A DNA stretch of 64,000 bases, taken from Hyphomonadaceae bacterium (GTDB taxonomy: Bacteria; Pseudomonadota; Alphaproteobacteria; Caulobacterales; Hyphomonadaceae). The notes below the pieces were generated by a model. The model had not been told where the DNA came from. It was given only the letters and a program-made list of their open reading frames with translations, and did no database searches. The DNA lies in contig JAOATF010000010.1 of NCBI GenBank assembly GCA_030158285.1, positions 1 to 64,000 of the forward strand, written 5' to 3'. Below are positions 9,626-20,887 of this stretch, one piece after another. A program made the translations under genes and the position numbers. Within the stretch, counting starts at the first letter, position 1, and every line of letters begins with the position of its first letter.

Positions 9626-10336
9626 ATGCTTCTGGATACAGGTCACGATATTCCGTCGCCCGCGCAGCCGACGAACACGTTCGTTGCCCTTCGTCCGCCA
9701 AGGCATGTCGCCGAGCAGTTCTATTCGAGAGCAACACGGCTCTGTTCGCGCGCCGGGATTGCCGGACCCCAGCGGCCATCTTTCATTCTGCATATGACCC
9801 TGCTTCCGATCGGTGGATGTCTGGGCCGGCTCCCACACACGCTTCTCGAAAAGATCGATGTCGCAATCGGCATGGTACGATTTCCAGCGATCGACGTGGT
9901 GCTCGATGGGGCTCGCAGCTTTGAGACAAGAAAAGCGAGCGCGCCGTTCGTGTTGGAAGGAGCCGAACTGACAGGCGTTGTCGCACTCCGTTCGGTCTCA
10001 CATGCTGCGCTGCGCGTGAAAGATCTCAATTTTCCGGCGCGAGTCGCCTCCTCGCCTCATATGACGCTTGCCTACGCACGCCACCGCTCTCCGCGCATGA
10101 CGACTGATCCGTTCGGCTGGCGAGCGCGCGAATTCCAGCTCATCGAAAGTTGGGTAGGGCGCACAAAGTATGTCGAGTTGGGGCGTTGGAAGCTCATCGA
10201 CGATGACGTGCCGCCGGAAGGCGCTTCGAGTCCAACCAGCCCTCTTCCAGTCAGCCTGCATCATCCGGATGCTGCCCCGTTCCTCCCGCCCAATCCGGGC
10301 CGCAGGCTCGACTTGGATTCGCGCTTGCGAACATGA
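9626..10336 (+). CDS. 2H phosphoesterase / 2'-5' RNA ligase family protein
   Basis: Two HxT motifs (FILHMTLLP and SPHMTLAY) in a ~230-aa protein. Confidence 0.78.
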   Translation: MLLDTGHDIPSPAQPTNTFVALRPPRHVAEQFYSRATRLCSRAGIAGPQRPSFILHMTLLPIGGCLGRLPHTLLEKIDVAIGMVRFPAIDVVLDGARSFETRKASAPFVLEGAELTGVVALRSVSHAALRVKDLNFPARVASSPHMTLAYARHRSPRMTTDPFGWRAREFQLIESWVGRTKYVELGRWKLIDDDVPPEGASSPTSPLPVSLHHPDAAPFLPPNPGRRLDLDSRLRT

Positions 10337-10394
10337 CTGCCGGCCCTGCAGATCGAGGCGGGCGAGGAAAACTCGTTGGGATGAGCGGGGAAGA

Positions 10395-10439
10395 TGGTGC
10401 TGCCTAGGTGACTTGAACACCTGACCCCCGCATTACGAA
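10395..10439 (-). repeat. att site 1: 3'-end fragment of tRNA-Thr(CGT), from anticodon loop to CCA
   Basis: Reverse complement TTCGTAATGCGGGGGTCAGGTGTTCAAGTCACCTAGGCAGCACCA; no tRNA 5' half present. Confidence 0.88.
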
Positions 10440-10646
10440 ATTACATATGTAATCTATCCTAGTGTTTCGTGCTGACAGAGCGCGTGGCAGATTCTGCCAA
10501 CAAATCCTCGCGTTAGAGGCGACTGTCGCTCTCATGTGTTTCCTGCTGTTTCCTCAAATCACCCCGAGTTCCCCGCTCCGGTGTTTACTATGTGCTTCCA
10601 AATCTGACCCTCGCATTAGTTCACGACGGGCAAACGGAGGCTCGCC

Positions 10647-11897
10647 GTGAAGCTAACGAAACGCACCATCGAAGCGCTACCGGCGTCAAAGCACGCGCGC
10701 ATTGTGTTTGACGAAGAGCTGCCAGGATTTGGCGTGCGGACAGCTCCTTCGGGGCGCAAGACTTTCGTCGTTCAGTACCGCGTAGGCGGCGGCCGTGGAG
10801 GCCGGCAGCGCCGCGTATCTGTAGGGACGTTCGGCACCATCACGCCAGAGGACGCGCGAACTGAAGCGAAGAAGATATTGGCCCGCGCCCATCTCGGTGA
10901 TGACTTCGCCGACCAGCGCGACAAGACCCGCAACGCGCGGACGGTCAGCGAACTCATTGACGAGTGGTCCAAAGGCGGAGCGCTTATCAACCGGCGCACC
11001 GGCGCCAAGCGACAGCAGGTCAATATCAACAACGACATTGCTTTGGCCAATCACCATCTGAAGCCTCTGATCGGCAATCGCACGCTGCAAAGCCTGTCCA
11101 AGGGCGACATTCAACTCCTGCGTAACCGGATCGCTGGGGGCGATTCCAGCGTAACGCGAAAAGGCCGTCGACGCGGCAAGATCAACGTCACCGGCGGGGA
11201 GGGAACTGCGACCAGAACGATCCGGCTGTTCTCGTCGATCCTGTCCTACGCGGTCGACATGGAACTGATCCCGCGGAATCCTGCCCTTGGCGTCAGGCTA
11301 CCGCCGGGCGGCCAGCGGCATCGCTACCTGTCGGCGGATGAGCTTCGCCGGTTGGGAGAGGTTCTCGAAACACCCGCGTCCACCACGACAGCGGGCACAG
11401 CGGCTATCATCCTGCGCCTGCTCATCCTTACCGGTGCGCGGCGCGGCGAGATCGAAGGCTTGAAATGGTCTGAGGTCGATTTCAACTTTGGCATGCTGCG
11501 CAAGAAGACCAGCAAGACGGGAGCGAAGGTCATCCCGCTGGCTCGGGTTGCGGTCGAGATTCTCGAAGAGCAAAGGCGCTGGATAGACCGCAGCCAGGTC
11601 TGGGTCTTTCCCGCGCACCGTGGCGCAGGACACTTCGATGGCCTGAATAAGGAATGGCATCGCGTCCGCAAGTTGGCCGGGATCGACGACGTTCGTATTC
11701 ACGATCTCAGGCATACATTCGCGAGTGTTGGCGCCGGCGGCGGTGTCGGGCTGCCTCTGATTGGTGGGATCCTCGGGCATCGCCAAGCGTCGACGACGCA
11801 ACGCTATGCGCACCTGGCCGATGGGCCTCTGCGCACGGCGGCTGATTTGATTGGTAGTGAGTTGGCAGCGGCGCTGGCCGGGGCCTCGCTCCGGTAA
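10647..11897 (+). CDS. int: tyrosine-type site-specific integrase (DUF4102-type N-terminal domain)
   Basis: LTGARRGEIEGLKWSEV, HDLRHTFAS, LGHRQASTTQRYAH catalytic boxes. Confidence 0.95.
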   Translation: MKLTKRTIEALPASKHARIVFDEELPGFGVRTAPSGRKTFVVQYRVGGGRGGRQRRVSVGTFGTITPEDARTEAKKILARAHLGDDFADQRDKTRNARTVSELIDEWSKGGALINRRTGAKRQQVNINNDIALANHHLKPLIGNRTLQSLSKGDIQLLRNRIAGGDSSVTRKGRRRGKINVTGGEGTATRTIRLFSSILSYAVDMELIPRNPALGVRLPPGGQRHRYLSADELRRLGEVLETPASTTTAGTAAIILRLLILTGARRGEIEGLKWSEVDFNFGMLRKKTSKTGAKVIPLARVAVEILEEQRRWIDRSQVWVFPAHRGAGHFDGLNKEWHRVRKLAGIDDVRIHDLRHTFASVGAGGGVGLPLIGGILGHRQASTTQRYAHLADGPLRTAADLIGSELAAALAGASLR

Positions 11898-12074
11898 GGA
11901 TACGCAGTCGCCTTGAGCGTGAACAAGCGCCAGATGCGGTCCCCTTGGTTTGCCGCGAAATCAATCTCGCAGCGCTCCTATCGACGCCCTGACTCCGCGC
12001 CGGTTCACGGTCCCGCGCCCGAAACACTCCGCCAGCGAATTTGCACCGCGTCAGTGGACGCCGACTGAGCGGCG

Positions 12075-13247
12075 CTATGGATCATCGCTCGGAGCCGCAT
12101 CACTTAGAAGGTCGAGGTATCGACGATAGGCGTAGACGCGTCCGCGCTTCTTGCCAGTGACCTCGGCCACCATGCCCAGCTTCACCAACTGATCGAGCGC
12201 AGCATTGACCGTAGGCAGAGCCAGCCCACTTTTCTTCCGCGCTCCTGGCGCTGTCGCGTAGGGGCTGGTTTGTAGCAATTCATGTACGCGGAGGACGGAG
12301 TTTGGTGCGGCGGCTTCTGCGCCAATCCGCTGGCGGTCTTCTTGAAACAGCGCAACGATTTTGTTGGCAGTTTGGAACGCCTGGTTTGCGGTGTCGGCGA
12401 TGCCCTCGAGGAAGAACTCGAGCCACGCCTCCCAGGCGCCTCGCTCGCGTACTTCTTGTAGCAGGCGATAGTAAGTCTCGCGGTGCTGCTTGAAGTAAAG
12501 GCTGAGGTAAAGAAGCGGCGCACGCAGGACACCGCGTTCGCACAGGTACAGCGTGATCAAGAGACGACCCAAGCGCCCGTTGCCGTCGAGAAATGGGTGT
12601 ATGGTCTCGAATTGCACGTGTGCGAGGCCAGCCTTGATCAAAGGCGGTAAGCGATCCTTCTTTTCATACAGAAATGACTCCAAATCATGGAGCGCAGGCA
12701 TTACCTCTTGCGGAGGGGGCGGGACGAACATCGCATTGCCGGGCCGTGTGCCCCCGATCCAATTTTGCGACGTGCGAAAAGCGCCTGGTTGCTTCGTCAT
12801 GCCCCGGCCGCTCGCCATCAGCTTCTCATGCATCTCGCGTATCAGCCTTAGCGAGAGGGGCAGCTTGGACAGGCGAGCGAGTCCATGCTCCATCGCAGCG
12901 ATGTAGTTGGAGACCTCGCGGATATCGTCGACCGGTGCGCCAGCTGCCGCGTCGCTTTCGAAGCGCAGGAGATCGTTCAGCGTGGACTGCGTCCCTTCGA
13001 TCTGGGACGATAAGACCGCCTCTTTTCGCACGTACATGTAGAGGAAGAGGCTGGTGTCTGGGACAAGCGCCGTAATGCCGTCTAGCCGTCCCACCGCTCG
13101 ATCGGCTTCGCTAAGAGGTCCCAAGAGTGAAAGGAGGTCGAGTTGCGGCACAGGCGGCAAGGGCGGCGGCACGAATGCCCGGACCTTCTCGCCAGCGACA
13201 GCAGTGCTGACATAGCGCCCTAGGCGCGGATTTGCGGTCTTTGGCAC
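12075..13247 (-). CDS. Fic family protein (probable AMPylase) with C-terminal winged-helix
   Basis: Fic motif HPFLDGNGRLGR; N-terminal SSQIEG fits inhibitory motif [S/T]xxxE[G/N]. Confidence 0.93.
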   Translation of the reverse strand: MPKTANPRLGRYVSTAVAGEKVRAFVPPPLPPVPQLDLLSLLGPLSEADRAVGRLDGITALVPDTSLFLYMYVRKEAVLSSQIEGTQSTLNDLLRFESDAAAGAPVDDIREVSNYIAAMEHGLARLSKLPLSLRLIREMHEKLMASGRGMTKQPGAFRTSQNWIGGTRPGNAMFVPPPPQEVMPALHDLESFLYEKKDRLPPLIKAGLAHVQFETIHPFLDGNGRLGRLLITLYLCERGVLRAPLLYLSLYFKQHRETYYRLLQEVRERGAWEAWLEFFLEGIADTANQAFQTANKIVALFQEDRQRIGAEAAAPNSVLRVHELLQTSPYATAPGARKKSGLALPTVNAALDQLVKLGMVAEVTGKKRGRVYAYRRYLDLLSDAAPSDDP

Positions 13248-13270
13248 GCTGGCTCCGTAATAATCGGAGC

Positions 13271-13321
13271 CTTATTAGCGCGATTCACTAATAAAGAAAA
13301 CCGCCATATATCTTATTAGTG
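13271..13321. promoter_or_regulatory. candidate operator cluster upstream of fic (TTATTAG half-sites)
   Basis: CTTATTAGCG (13271), CACTAATAAAG (13286), CTTATTAGTG (13312); first two form inverted repeat TTATTAG-N9-CTAATAA. Confidence 0.5.
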
Positions 13322-13590
13322 AAAATGCTTACTAAAGCTAGCGTTCTTAAGCCCGCGAGACCGTCACACGGCTGACTCCTAGGTCGCCATTTTCGCGTTT
13401 TCCTTCGTCAGACAAAGGCCTGCAGACTTTCCAGCCCCGCATCAGTGTTGGCATTGCTGAAGGCGTCCGGCGTGGTCGATGGCCACTCCACCACCGACAT
13501 TCCTACGCACTCGGCCAACCCGATCAGCGAAAAGCGCCGGCTTGAGACCTGCTGCTCAATCATTTCGGCCGCTGTCACCGTCCATATCTC

Positions 13591-13892
13591 TGGCGGAAGC
13601 CGCTCGGCGAGTATCCGCAGCTGGCGTCGACGGGGCAGGCGCCGACGGGGTGCGAGAACTATGGAGGTCCGGTCGCAACGGCCGGCGGGATCGTGGTGAT
13701 TGCAGCCACAACCTGCGATCGCCTGATCCGGGCGGTCGACAGCAAGACTGGCGCGCAACTCTGGTCGGCGGGACTGCCCTTTGCGGGAAATGCAACGCCC
13801 GCCACCTACATGAGTGAGGGCCGGCAGTTCTTCGTTGTCGCAACAAGCGGCGGCAAGGATCTTCCTACGTGGCGTTCGCCCTACAGAAGTGA
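13591..13892 (+). pseudogene. C-terminal remnant of a PQQ-dependent (glucose-dehydrogenase-type) dehydrogenase
   Basis: WRKPLGEYPQLASTGQAPTGCENYGGPVATAGGIVVIAATTCDRLIRAVDSKTGAQLW...GNATPATYMSEGRQFFVVATSGGKD, then frame disruption before YVAFALQK*. Confidence 0.75.
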
Positions 13893-14162
13893 TTGCCGTC
13901 GAGCGCGCTCCGAAAGTCGAGGGCTGATCCTTGGCGACCGACCGCTATCGGCGACGCCTCGTCGAGTTCTCTGGACCCGCGTGAGTGGCCGGAGTTGCTC
14001 GTCAAGGAGGGCCCGCGTGCACAAGATGCAGCCGAACCGACCTTCCAATAGTCCCTGACGTCGAAACAATCCGAGCACAGTATTGATGGCCTTGCGGCCG
14101 ACGCCTGGCATCTCCGCGAGCTCGGGCTGGCGAATATCCAGTGGCAGACCCTCTTCGCGCTA
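13811..14162 (+). repeat. direct repeat copy 1 (PQQ-dehydrogenase tail + Crp tail)
   Basis: Long near-identical match to 36368-36740. Confidence 0.85.
13994..14162 (-). pseudogene. C-terminal remnant of a Crp/Fnr-family regulator
   Basis: REEGLPLDIRQPELAEMPGVGRKAINTVLGLFRRQGLLEGRFGCILCTRALL, near-identical to the C-terminus of the intact gene at 36584-37231. Confidence 0.75.
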
Positions 14163-14214
14163 CCTCGCTGCCCTAAATAAAGCAGCTGGTTTTCATGTGA
14201 TTCATGACGAGGTC

Positions 14215-15561
14215 CTACGTCGGGGATTGATCCGCGGGACGCGTCGCTTCAGCAATCCGCAGAAAAAGTAGTGCGCCTGCGGCGATGAGAGAACCGGCGC
14301 CCATCACGATGGCCACAGCCTGCAAGCCGTTTCCTGCCTGAAACAACAGGCCCGCAAGAATTGGAGCAAAAGCTGCCCCGCCGCGACCAACGCCAATGGC
14401 AAAACCCGTGCCGCCGGCCCGCAACTGGGTAGGGAAGACTCGCGCGAGGACAGAATAAAGCCCGACGATTCCCGCTTCGGTGAAAAAGCCTGCTCCGCCG
14501 GCCATCAGCGCCAACTGACCAAGATCATCCGGGCCGCGTCCAAACACGGCAACTGCGGTCGCGGAGAGAAAAAGCGCGGCCAGTGTCAGTGGCTTCAACC
14601 CATATCGCAATGTCAGCAATCCGAACAACGCCCCGCCCAACGCCCCGCCGACATTGGCCCAAACCAGCACCCCTGCCGCCAGCTCCGGAGCGAAGCCCAT
14701 ATCGGCAACGATCTTGGGCGTCCATTTCAGGATGAAGTAGAAGGTGGTGATGTGCCCGAAATACGCGATGGTTACGAGTAGCGTGGTCGCCATCAGGCTG
14801 GGCGAGAACAGCGCAGCGAGTGAGGCCTTGGCCGCTCCCGCATCGATCTTTGGCAGCGCATCGAGAGCGACATGGCGCATCCGCGCCAGCGTCTTGTTGA
14901 TCCGTTCAAGCGCGTTTGCGGGTTGCTTCTTCGCCAGATAGTCGACCGATTCGGGAACGAAAAACAAAACGAGTGGAATGAACAGCGCGGTAACAATGGC
15001 GCCGAATTCAAACACTGTTCGCCAATGTCCTGCATCAAGCAATTGCGCAGCGACGGCCCCGCCAATCACGGCGCCCACCGGATAGCCGATCACCATCAGC
15101 GCAAGGCACAGGCTGCGACGGCGGGAATTGGAAAACTCGGCGGCGACCGCATTGGTCGCGGCAAGCATTCCGCCGATCCCCAACCCGGTCAACACGCGCC
15201 AGATCGAGAGGCTGGTTACATCCTGCGCTGTGCCTGCCATGAGCATGCCGAATGTCATCACGACAAGGCAACCAAGCATCGTCGGGCGGCGACCAATTCG
15301 GTCTGCCAGATTGCCAAGCAGAATCGACCCGGCCGCCATGCCAATCAATTCCATCGACAAAACGAATCCCAGTGCGGCGCTGTCAATACCCCAGTCGGCG
15401 GCAATGCCAGGGGACGCGAAACTGATGGCGAGAACGTCGAACCCGTCGAGCCCGTTCAGTCCCACCGTTGTCGCAATCGCGCCGACCTGCAGGCGCGACA
15501 TTGGCCGAGGGCCGAGAATGTCGACGGCCCCATCGCTTTGCTCCGTGATCACCCCGGCCAT
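14215..15561 (-). CDS. MFS transporter (AAHS-like)
   Basis: ~12 TM segments, GNLADRIGRRPTML motif between TM2 and TM3; located in the hut operon. Confidence 0.85.
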   Translation of the reverse strand: MAGVITEQSDGAVDILGPRPMSRLQVGAIATTVGLNGLDGFDVLAISFASPGIAADWGIDSAALGFVLSMELIGMAAGSILLGNLADRIGRRPTMLGCLVVMTFGMLMAGTAQDVTSLSIWRVLTGLGIGGMLAATNAVAAEFSNSRRRSLCLALMVIGYPVGAVIGGAVAAQLLDAGHWRTVFEFGAIVTALFIPLVLFFVPESVDYLAKKQPANALERINKTLARMRHVALDALPKIDAGAAKASLAALFSPSLMATTLLVTIAYFGHITTFYFILKWTPKIVADMGFAPELAAGVLVWANVGGALGGALFGLLTLRYGLKPLTLAALFLSATAVAVFGRGPDDLGQLALMAGGAGFFTEAGIVGLYSVLARVFPTQLRAGGTGFAIGVGRGGAAFAPILAGLLFQAGNGLQAVAIVMGAGSLIAAGALLFLRIAEATRPADQSPT

Positions 15562-15590
15562 GTTGCTCCCCTAACGCTCACGTTCTCGAG

Positions 15591-16895
15591 TTACTGAACG
15601 CCCGTGGGTGCGCCATCCTGGCGGACAACAGTTCCGCCCTTCATCACGAAACTGATTTGCCCCAGCAAAGCCGGCGACTGCAGCGGATTGCCCCTGACAG
15701 CCACCAGATCAGCGTAGCGGCCCTGTTGCACGGACCCGATATCGTTCGCAGCCCCCAGCAATTCCGCCGCGTTGCGCGTTGCCGACAGAATAGCCTCCAT
15801 GGGAGACATGCCACCTTCGATGAACAGGCGAAACTCGGTGCTGTGATCTCCTTCGCCGAGGTCGGTGCCATAGACGATACGAACGCCGGACTTGAGCAAC
15901 GCCGGGAAATTCTGCTTGGGAAGCAGATCGTTCGCCATCTCCTTCGCCGCCGTGCCTGGACGAAGCAATTCGGGCGTATCACGGGCAACCTTGTAGAACA
16001 CGTCATAGACGGTCAGCGTGGGGACGAGGAAAGTACCATTGGCCTTCATCAGCGCCAGGCTTTCGGGTGAAGCAAAGGAGCCGTGCTCTATGGAATCGAC
16101 TTGCGCATGTACGGCCGCGTCGATCGCGGCCGAAGGGTAGGCATGCGCCGCTACCTTCATTCCAAGGCTGTGCGCCGTGGTGATGACGGCGATGATTTCA
16201 TCATCGTCCATAAGCTTGCGCCGCGGATCATCGCCCGCTGACGCGATGCCGCCCGACGGCATGATCTTGATCAGATCGGCTCCACGTCGCTTATGCTCGC
16301 GTACCCGCGCCCGCGCCTGATCGGGGGAGTCGACAATGCTGTTGGTCCAACCTGGATGGGAAAGCTGCGGGTCCATCCCATAGCGCGCATCGCCGTGCCC
16401 GGCGGTCGGCCCCAATGCTTCAAGCGAGACCCACAGCCGGGGTCCTGGGACTTTGCCGCTGTCGATGGCATTGCGCAGCGCCACCGTATCCGGTCCGCCG
16501 CCAACATCACGCGCGGCAGTGAAGCCTTGCTGCAGCATCGCAGCGCCAAATTTTGCTCCATCAAACGCGCGATCGATGTCCGAATGGGTCAGCCAGTCTT
16601 CGACCATATTCGCGCGGCTTGGCAGTTTGGCGGCGATATGGACATGGGCGTCGATGAAGCCGGGCATAACCGTCGAATTCGAGAGATCAAGCACCTTTGC
16701 ACCTCTTGGCGTGACGAAGCCTGGTGCGATGGATGTTATCCGATCGTCCGTGATCAGGATCGACACCCGCTGACGGGGGGAGGATGAGACCCCGTCGATG
16801 AGCGTTCCGGCATGGATCACGACATCAAGAGCCATGGCCTGGCCTGCAGCAGCGAAGAACAGGCCTACCCCCAGAAATAGTTGTCGAAGCCGCAT
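15591..16895 (-). CDS. amidohydrolase family protein (secreted, imidazolonepropionase-like)
   Basis: Signal peptide, VMPGFIDAHVHI metal-binding motif, KVAAHAYP, YGTDLG. Confidence 0.87.
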   Translation of the reverse strand: MRLRQLFLGVGLFFAAAGQAMALDVVIHAGTLIDGVSSSPRQRVSILITDDRITSIAPGFVTPRGAKVLDLSNSTVMPGFIDAHVHIAAKLPSRANMVEDWLTHSDIDRAFDGAKFGAAMLQQGFTAARDVGGGPDTVALRNAIDSGKVPGPRLWVSLEALGPTAGHGDARYGMDPQLSHPGWTNSIVDSPDQARARVREHKRRGADLIKIMPSGGIASAGDDPRRKLMDDDEIIAVITTAHSLGMKVAAHAYPSAAIDAAVHAQVDSIEHGSFASPESLALMKANGTFLVPTLTVYDVFYKVARDTPELLRPGTAAKEMANDLLPKQNFPALLKSGVRIVYGTDLGEGDHSTEFRLFIEGGMSPMEAILSATRNAAELLGAANDIGSVQQGRYADLVAVRGNPLQSPALLGQISFVMKGGTVVRQDGAPTGVQ

Positions 16896-16923
16896 GCGTC
16901 TCCCCATGAGATTTTGCTCAGTG

Positions 16924-18579
16924 TTATAGGATACCCGGCAGATCGAGCTTGTGTTCGCGCGCGTAGTCGAGCGCTATGTCGTAGCCGGCATCGGCGTGGC
17001 GCATCACGCCGGTGCCGGGGTCGTTCCACAAAACCCGTTCGAGGCGCCGCGCGGCGTCGTCGGTGCCATCGGCGACAATCACCATCCCCGCATGCTGCGA
17101 ATAACCCATTCCGACTCCGCCGCCATGATGCAGCGAAACCCAGGTCGCGCCCGATGCGGTGTTGAGAAGCGCGTTGAGCAATGGCCAATCGGACACCGCG
17201 TCCGAACCGTCTTTCATCGCTTCAGTTTCCCGGTTGGGACTGGCGACCGACCCGGAATCGAGATGATCGCGACCGATCACGATCGGCGCTTTCAACTCGC
17301 CGTTCCTGACCATTTCGTTGAAGGCCATGCCGAGCCGGTGGCGCTGCCCCAGACCAATCCAGCAAATGCGAGCTGGTAGTCCCTGGAAGTGAATCCGCTC
17401 ACGCGCCATGTCGAGCCAGTTGTGCAGGTGCGGATCGTCTGGGATCAGCTCCTTCACCTTGGCGTCGGTTTTGTGGATATCCTCGGGATCACCCGAAAGC
17501 GCGGCCCAGCGGAACGGCCCCACCCCCCGGCAGAAGAGCGGGCGAATATAGGCGGGTACGAAGCCCGGGAAGTCAAAAGCGTTCTCAACGCCTTCGTCTT
17601 TGGCCACTTGGCGAATGTTGTTGCCATAATCGAAGGTCGGTACGCCAGCGGCCGCGAAATCCAGCATTGCGCGGACCTGGGTTGCCATCGACGCTCGGGC
17701 TGCCTTTTCCACGCCGGCAGGATCTTGCTCGCGCCCGGCCCTCCATTGGTCGAGGGTCCAGCCTTGTGGCAGATAGCCGTTGATCGGATCATGCGCGGAG
17801 GTCTGATCGGTCACTGCGTGGGGGCGCACCCCGCGTGCATAGATTTCGGGAAAGACCTCTGCTGCGTTGCCAAGAAGGCCAACAGAGATTGGCTTCCTAG
17901 CATTTGCGATGATCTCCAGCGCCTCATCGAGGTTATCAGTCTGCCGATCAATATAGCCGGTTCGCAACCGCATCTCGATGCGCGAAGGCTGGCATTCAAC
18001 AGCAAGGCAGGATGCCCCCGCCATCGTCGCGGCCAGCGGTTGTGCGCCGCCCATGCCGCCCAGCCCACCGGTTAGAATCCACTTGCCTGCGAGGTCACCG
18101 CCATAGTGTTGGCGGCCCATCTCGACGAAGGTCTCATACGTGCCCTGCACGATGCCTTGCGACCCGATGTAGATCCACGAGCCCGCCGTCATCTGGCCAT
18201 ACATCATCAGCCCGGCGCGATCCAGTTCATGGAAATGCTCCCATGTCGCCCATTCAGGCACGAGGTTGGAATTAGCGAGCAATACACGCGGCGCATCCTT
18301 GTGGGTTTGGAACACGCCGACCGGCTTGCCCGACTGGATCAGCAAGGTCTGGTCATCCTCCAGCCGCATGAGCGTCGCCACGATCTGGTCAAAGCATTTC
18401 CAATTGCGCGCGGCGCGGCCAATGCCGCCATAAACCACCAGCGAAGCTGGGTCCTCGGCAACATCGGGATCAAGGTTGTTCATCAACATCCGCAGCGGCG
18501 CCTCTGTCAGCCAGGATTTGGCGCTGAGAGCAGCGCCGTGCGCGGCGCGAATCACGCGCGCGTTATCAAGACGGTTCAT
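16924..18579 (-). CDS. hutU: urocanate hydratase
   Basis: Full-length 551 aa; [58 protein letters not shown]. Confidence 0.97.
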   Translation of the reverse strand: MNRLDNARVIRAAHGAALSAKSWLTEAPLRMLMNNLDPDVAEDPASLVVYGGIGRAARNWKCFDQIVATLMRLEDDQTLLIQSGKPVGVFQTHKDAPRVLLANSNLVPEWATWEHFHELDRAGLMMYGQMTAGSWIYIGSQGIVQGTYETFVEMGRQHYGGDLAGKWILTGGLGGMGGAQPLAATMAGASCLAVECQPSRIEMRLRTGYIDRQTDNLDEALEIIANARKPISVGLLGNAAEVFPEIYARGVRPHAVTDQTSAHDPINGYLPQGWTLDQWRAGREQDPAGVEKAARASMATQVRAMLDFAAAGVPTFDYGNNIRQVAKDEGVENAFDFPGFVPAYIRPLFCRGVGPFRWAALSGDPEDIHKTDAKVKELIPDDPHLHNWLDMARERIHFQGLPARICWIGLGQRHRLGMAFNEMVRNGELKAPIVIGRDHLDSGSVASPNRETEAMKDGSDAVSDWPLLNALLNTASGATWVSLHHGGGVGMGYSQHAGMVIVADGTDDAARRLERVLWNDPGTGVMRHADAGYDIALDYAREHKLDLPGIL

Positions 18580-19370
18580 GTCTGATCCTTCGCAAAGTCG
18601 AGACAGGTGGTAAGAATCGATCGGAGCTTGGCCTGCAGTGGTGCAGCGCGGTCAGCCTGCCAGACGGGTGGCCAGGGGCCCGCCTCATCCGCATAGCCCC
18701 GGATCGCCAGCTCCATCTGCACCGCATGGATGCCGCGCGCTGGATCGCCATAATGTCGGGTGATCCAGCCTCCCTTGAAGCGGCCATTGACTGCACAACT
18801 ATCGCTTCCGCAGATTGCTACCATTGCAGCGGCCAGCGCTTTGGCGCAGCTCGCATCGTCGTAAGTGCCGACGTTGAATTGAGGTAATTCGCCTTGGAAC
18901 AGGCGCGGCACATGGCTCCGGATGGAATGCGCGTCGTAAAGGACAATCGCAGGGTGCCGCTCGCGCAGTCGAGCAATCTGCTCGCGCAGCACAGCGTGAT
19001 AAGGTTCAAAATAGACCACGCGCCGACGCTCAATTTCCGTAGCATCTGGCTCAGCCCCCGCCGCATAGAGCGCCTCGCCGTCAAAGGTTGTGACAGGACA
19101 CAGCCCAGTCGTCGCCTGCCCCGGATAAAGCGACTGCCCCGATGGATCACGGTTTAGATCGATCACGGTGCGCGAGATGCAGCTATGCACGACAGTCGCG
19201 CCCAGGTCCGCCGCAAAGGCATAAAGGCGGTCAACATGATGGTCCGCATCCCGCCGCGCCAGATCGAGCGAGAGCAACCCGGAAATCTCGTCGGGAATGA
19301 TGGTCCCGGCGTGGGGAACGCTGACAATCAGCGGCCCGTCGCCTTGCGTGACGGCAAGCCAGCTGGTCAT
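18576..19370 (-). CDS. hutG: N-formylglutamate deformylase
   Basis: [44 protein letters not shown]. Confidence 0.93.
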   Translation of the reverse strand: MTSWLAVTQGDGPLIVSVPHAGTIIPDEISGLLSLDLARRDADHHVDRLYAFAADLGATVVHSCISRTVIDLNRDPSGQSLYPGQATTGLCPVTTFDGEALYAAGAEPDATEIERRRVVYFEPYHAVLREQIARLRERHPAIVLYDAHSIRSHVPRLFQGELPQFNVGTYDDASCAKALAAAMVAICGSDSCAVNGRFKGGWITRHYGDPARGIHAVQMELAIRGYADEAGPWPPVWQADRAAPLQAKLRSILTTCLDFAKDQT

Positions 19371-20887
19371 TCGACCTCCGGCAATGTGGCCAGCGCCGCA
19401 AGTTTCCCAGAAGATATCAGTCTCTGCGCGTGGACAATATCGGGATGAAAATACCGGTCTCCGTCGAGAGCGGGAACGGTCGCGCGCAGCAAGGCGCGCG
19501 CGGATTCGAGCGTGTCGCTTGATTTGAGCGGTGCATGGAAATCACAGCCTTGCGTCGCCGCCAGATATTCGATTGCCAATACACCCGAGACGTTGTCCGC
19601 CATGTCCAGCAATCGCCGCGCGCCGTGGGCGGCCATCGAGACATGATCTTCCTGATTGGCCGATGTCGGGATCGAATCGACGCTCGCTGGATAGGCGCGT
19701 TGCTTGTTTTCGGAAACCAACGCAGCAGCGGTTACCTGCGGGACCATGAAGCCAGAATTGAGACCCGGACGCGTGGTGAGGAAGGCAGGCAGGCCGGACA
19801 GCGCCGGATCGACCAGCATGGCGATCCGACGCTCGGCAATCGAGCCGATCTCGCACAGCGCAATCGCGATCATGTCGGCCGCAAAGGCCACCGGCTCGGC
19901 ATGGAAGTTGCCGCCCGAGAGCGCCTCGTCGGTTTCGGCAAAAATCAGCGGATTGTCGGATACGCCATTGGCTTCGATCAGCAAGGTTGTGGCCGCCTGG
20001 CGAAGCATGTCGAGCACCGCTCCCATCACTTGCGGCTGGCAGCGCAGGCAATAAGGGTCCTGCACGCGGCTATCGCCGTCCAGGTGCGAGGCGCGGATCG
20101 CCGAGCCGCTCATCAACTGGCGGAGCGCCGCCGCCGTTTCGATCTGACCTTTGTGCCCGCGCAGGGCATGAATGCGGAGATCGAATGGCGCGTCGGACCC
20201 TTTGGCGGCCTCGGTGGAAAGCGCGCCGGTCAGCAGTGCCGAAGCAAACAGCCGTTCGGCCTCGAACAATCCCGCCAGCGCGTAGGCGCAGGAGAATTGC
20301 GTGCCATTTAGCAGCGCCAGGCCTTCCTTCGGGCCGAGCACAAGCGGCGACAATCCGGCGTCGGTCAGGGCCTGCAAAGCGGGCGTGCGGACCTCGCCCA
20401 CCCAGATCTCTCCGACGCCGATCATCGCAGCAGCCATATGGGCCAGAGGCGCCAAATCGCCAGAGGCGCCGACCGAACCTTGCGCGGGGATAACCGGGAC
20501 CAGGCCTTTTTCCAGCATGTCCGTGAGCAACTTGACTGTGGTCAGCTGCACGCCCGACGCGCCTTGGGCGAGGCTGGCCAGCTTCAGCGCCATCATCAGC
20601 CGCACAATAGGCTTCGGCATCGGCTTGCCCACGCCTGCCGCGTGGCTCAGCACGATATTACGCTGCAGCGTCAGCAGATCGTCGTCGCTGATCCTGACGC
20701 TGGCCAATTTGCCGAAGCCGGTGTTGATCCCGTAGACAGGCTCATGTCGCGCCAGAATGCGCGCGACCGAAGCGGCGCCGGCAATGATTTTTGCATGGCA
20801 GGACTGATCGAGCACCGGCGTTTCGCCGCGATGGATGCGCCGCCAGTCGGCCAGTGAAACGGCTCCGGCTCTTACGATCGTGCTCAA
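19367..20887 (-). CDS. hutH: histidine ammonia-lyase
   Basis: MIO motif [23 protein letters not shown], 506 aa. Confidence 0.97.
   Translation of the reverse strand: MSTIVRAGAVSLADWRRIHRGETPVLDQSCHAKIIAGAASVARILARHEPVYGINTGFGKLASVRISDDDLLTLQRNIVLSHAAGVGKPMPKPIVRLMMALKLASLAQGASGVQLTTVKLLTDMLEKGLVPVIPAQGSVGASGDLAPLAHMAAAMIGVGEIWVGEVRTPALQALTDAGLSPLVLGPKEGLALLNGTQFSCAYALAGLFEAERLFASALLTGALSTEAAKGSDAPFDLRIHALRGHKGQIETAAALRQLMSGSAIRASHLDGDSRVQDPYCLRCQPQVMGAVLDMLRQAATTLLIEANGVSDNPLIFAETDEALSGGNFHAEPVAFAADMIAIALCEIGSIAERRIAMLVDPALSGLPAFLTTRPGLNSGFMVPQVTAAALVSENKQRAYPASVDSIPTSANQEDHVSMAAHGARRLLDMADNVSGVLAIEYLAATQGCDFHAPLKSSDTLESARALLRATVPALDGDRYFHPDIVHAQRLISSGKLAALATLPEVE

Noticed and set aside
10395-10439. 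Possible complete tRNA gene
   Set aside because: Only the 3' half (anticodon loop to CCA) is present; the 5' half is missing, so it is an att remnant, not a functional tRNA.
10440-10453. Perfect 14-bp palindrome ATTACATATGTAAT next to att 1 as a separate regulator site
   Set aside because: Present with one mismatch at att 2 and absent at att 3; more simply part of the shared left end of islands 1 and 2, with no further evidence of function.
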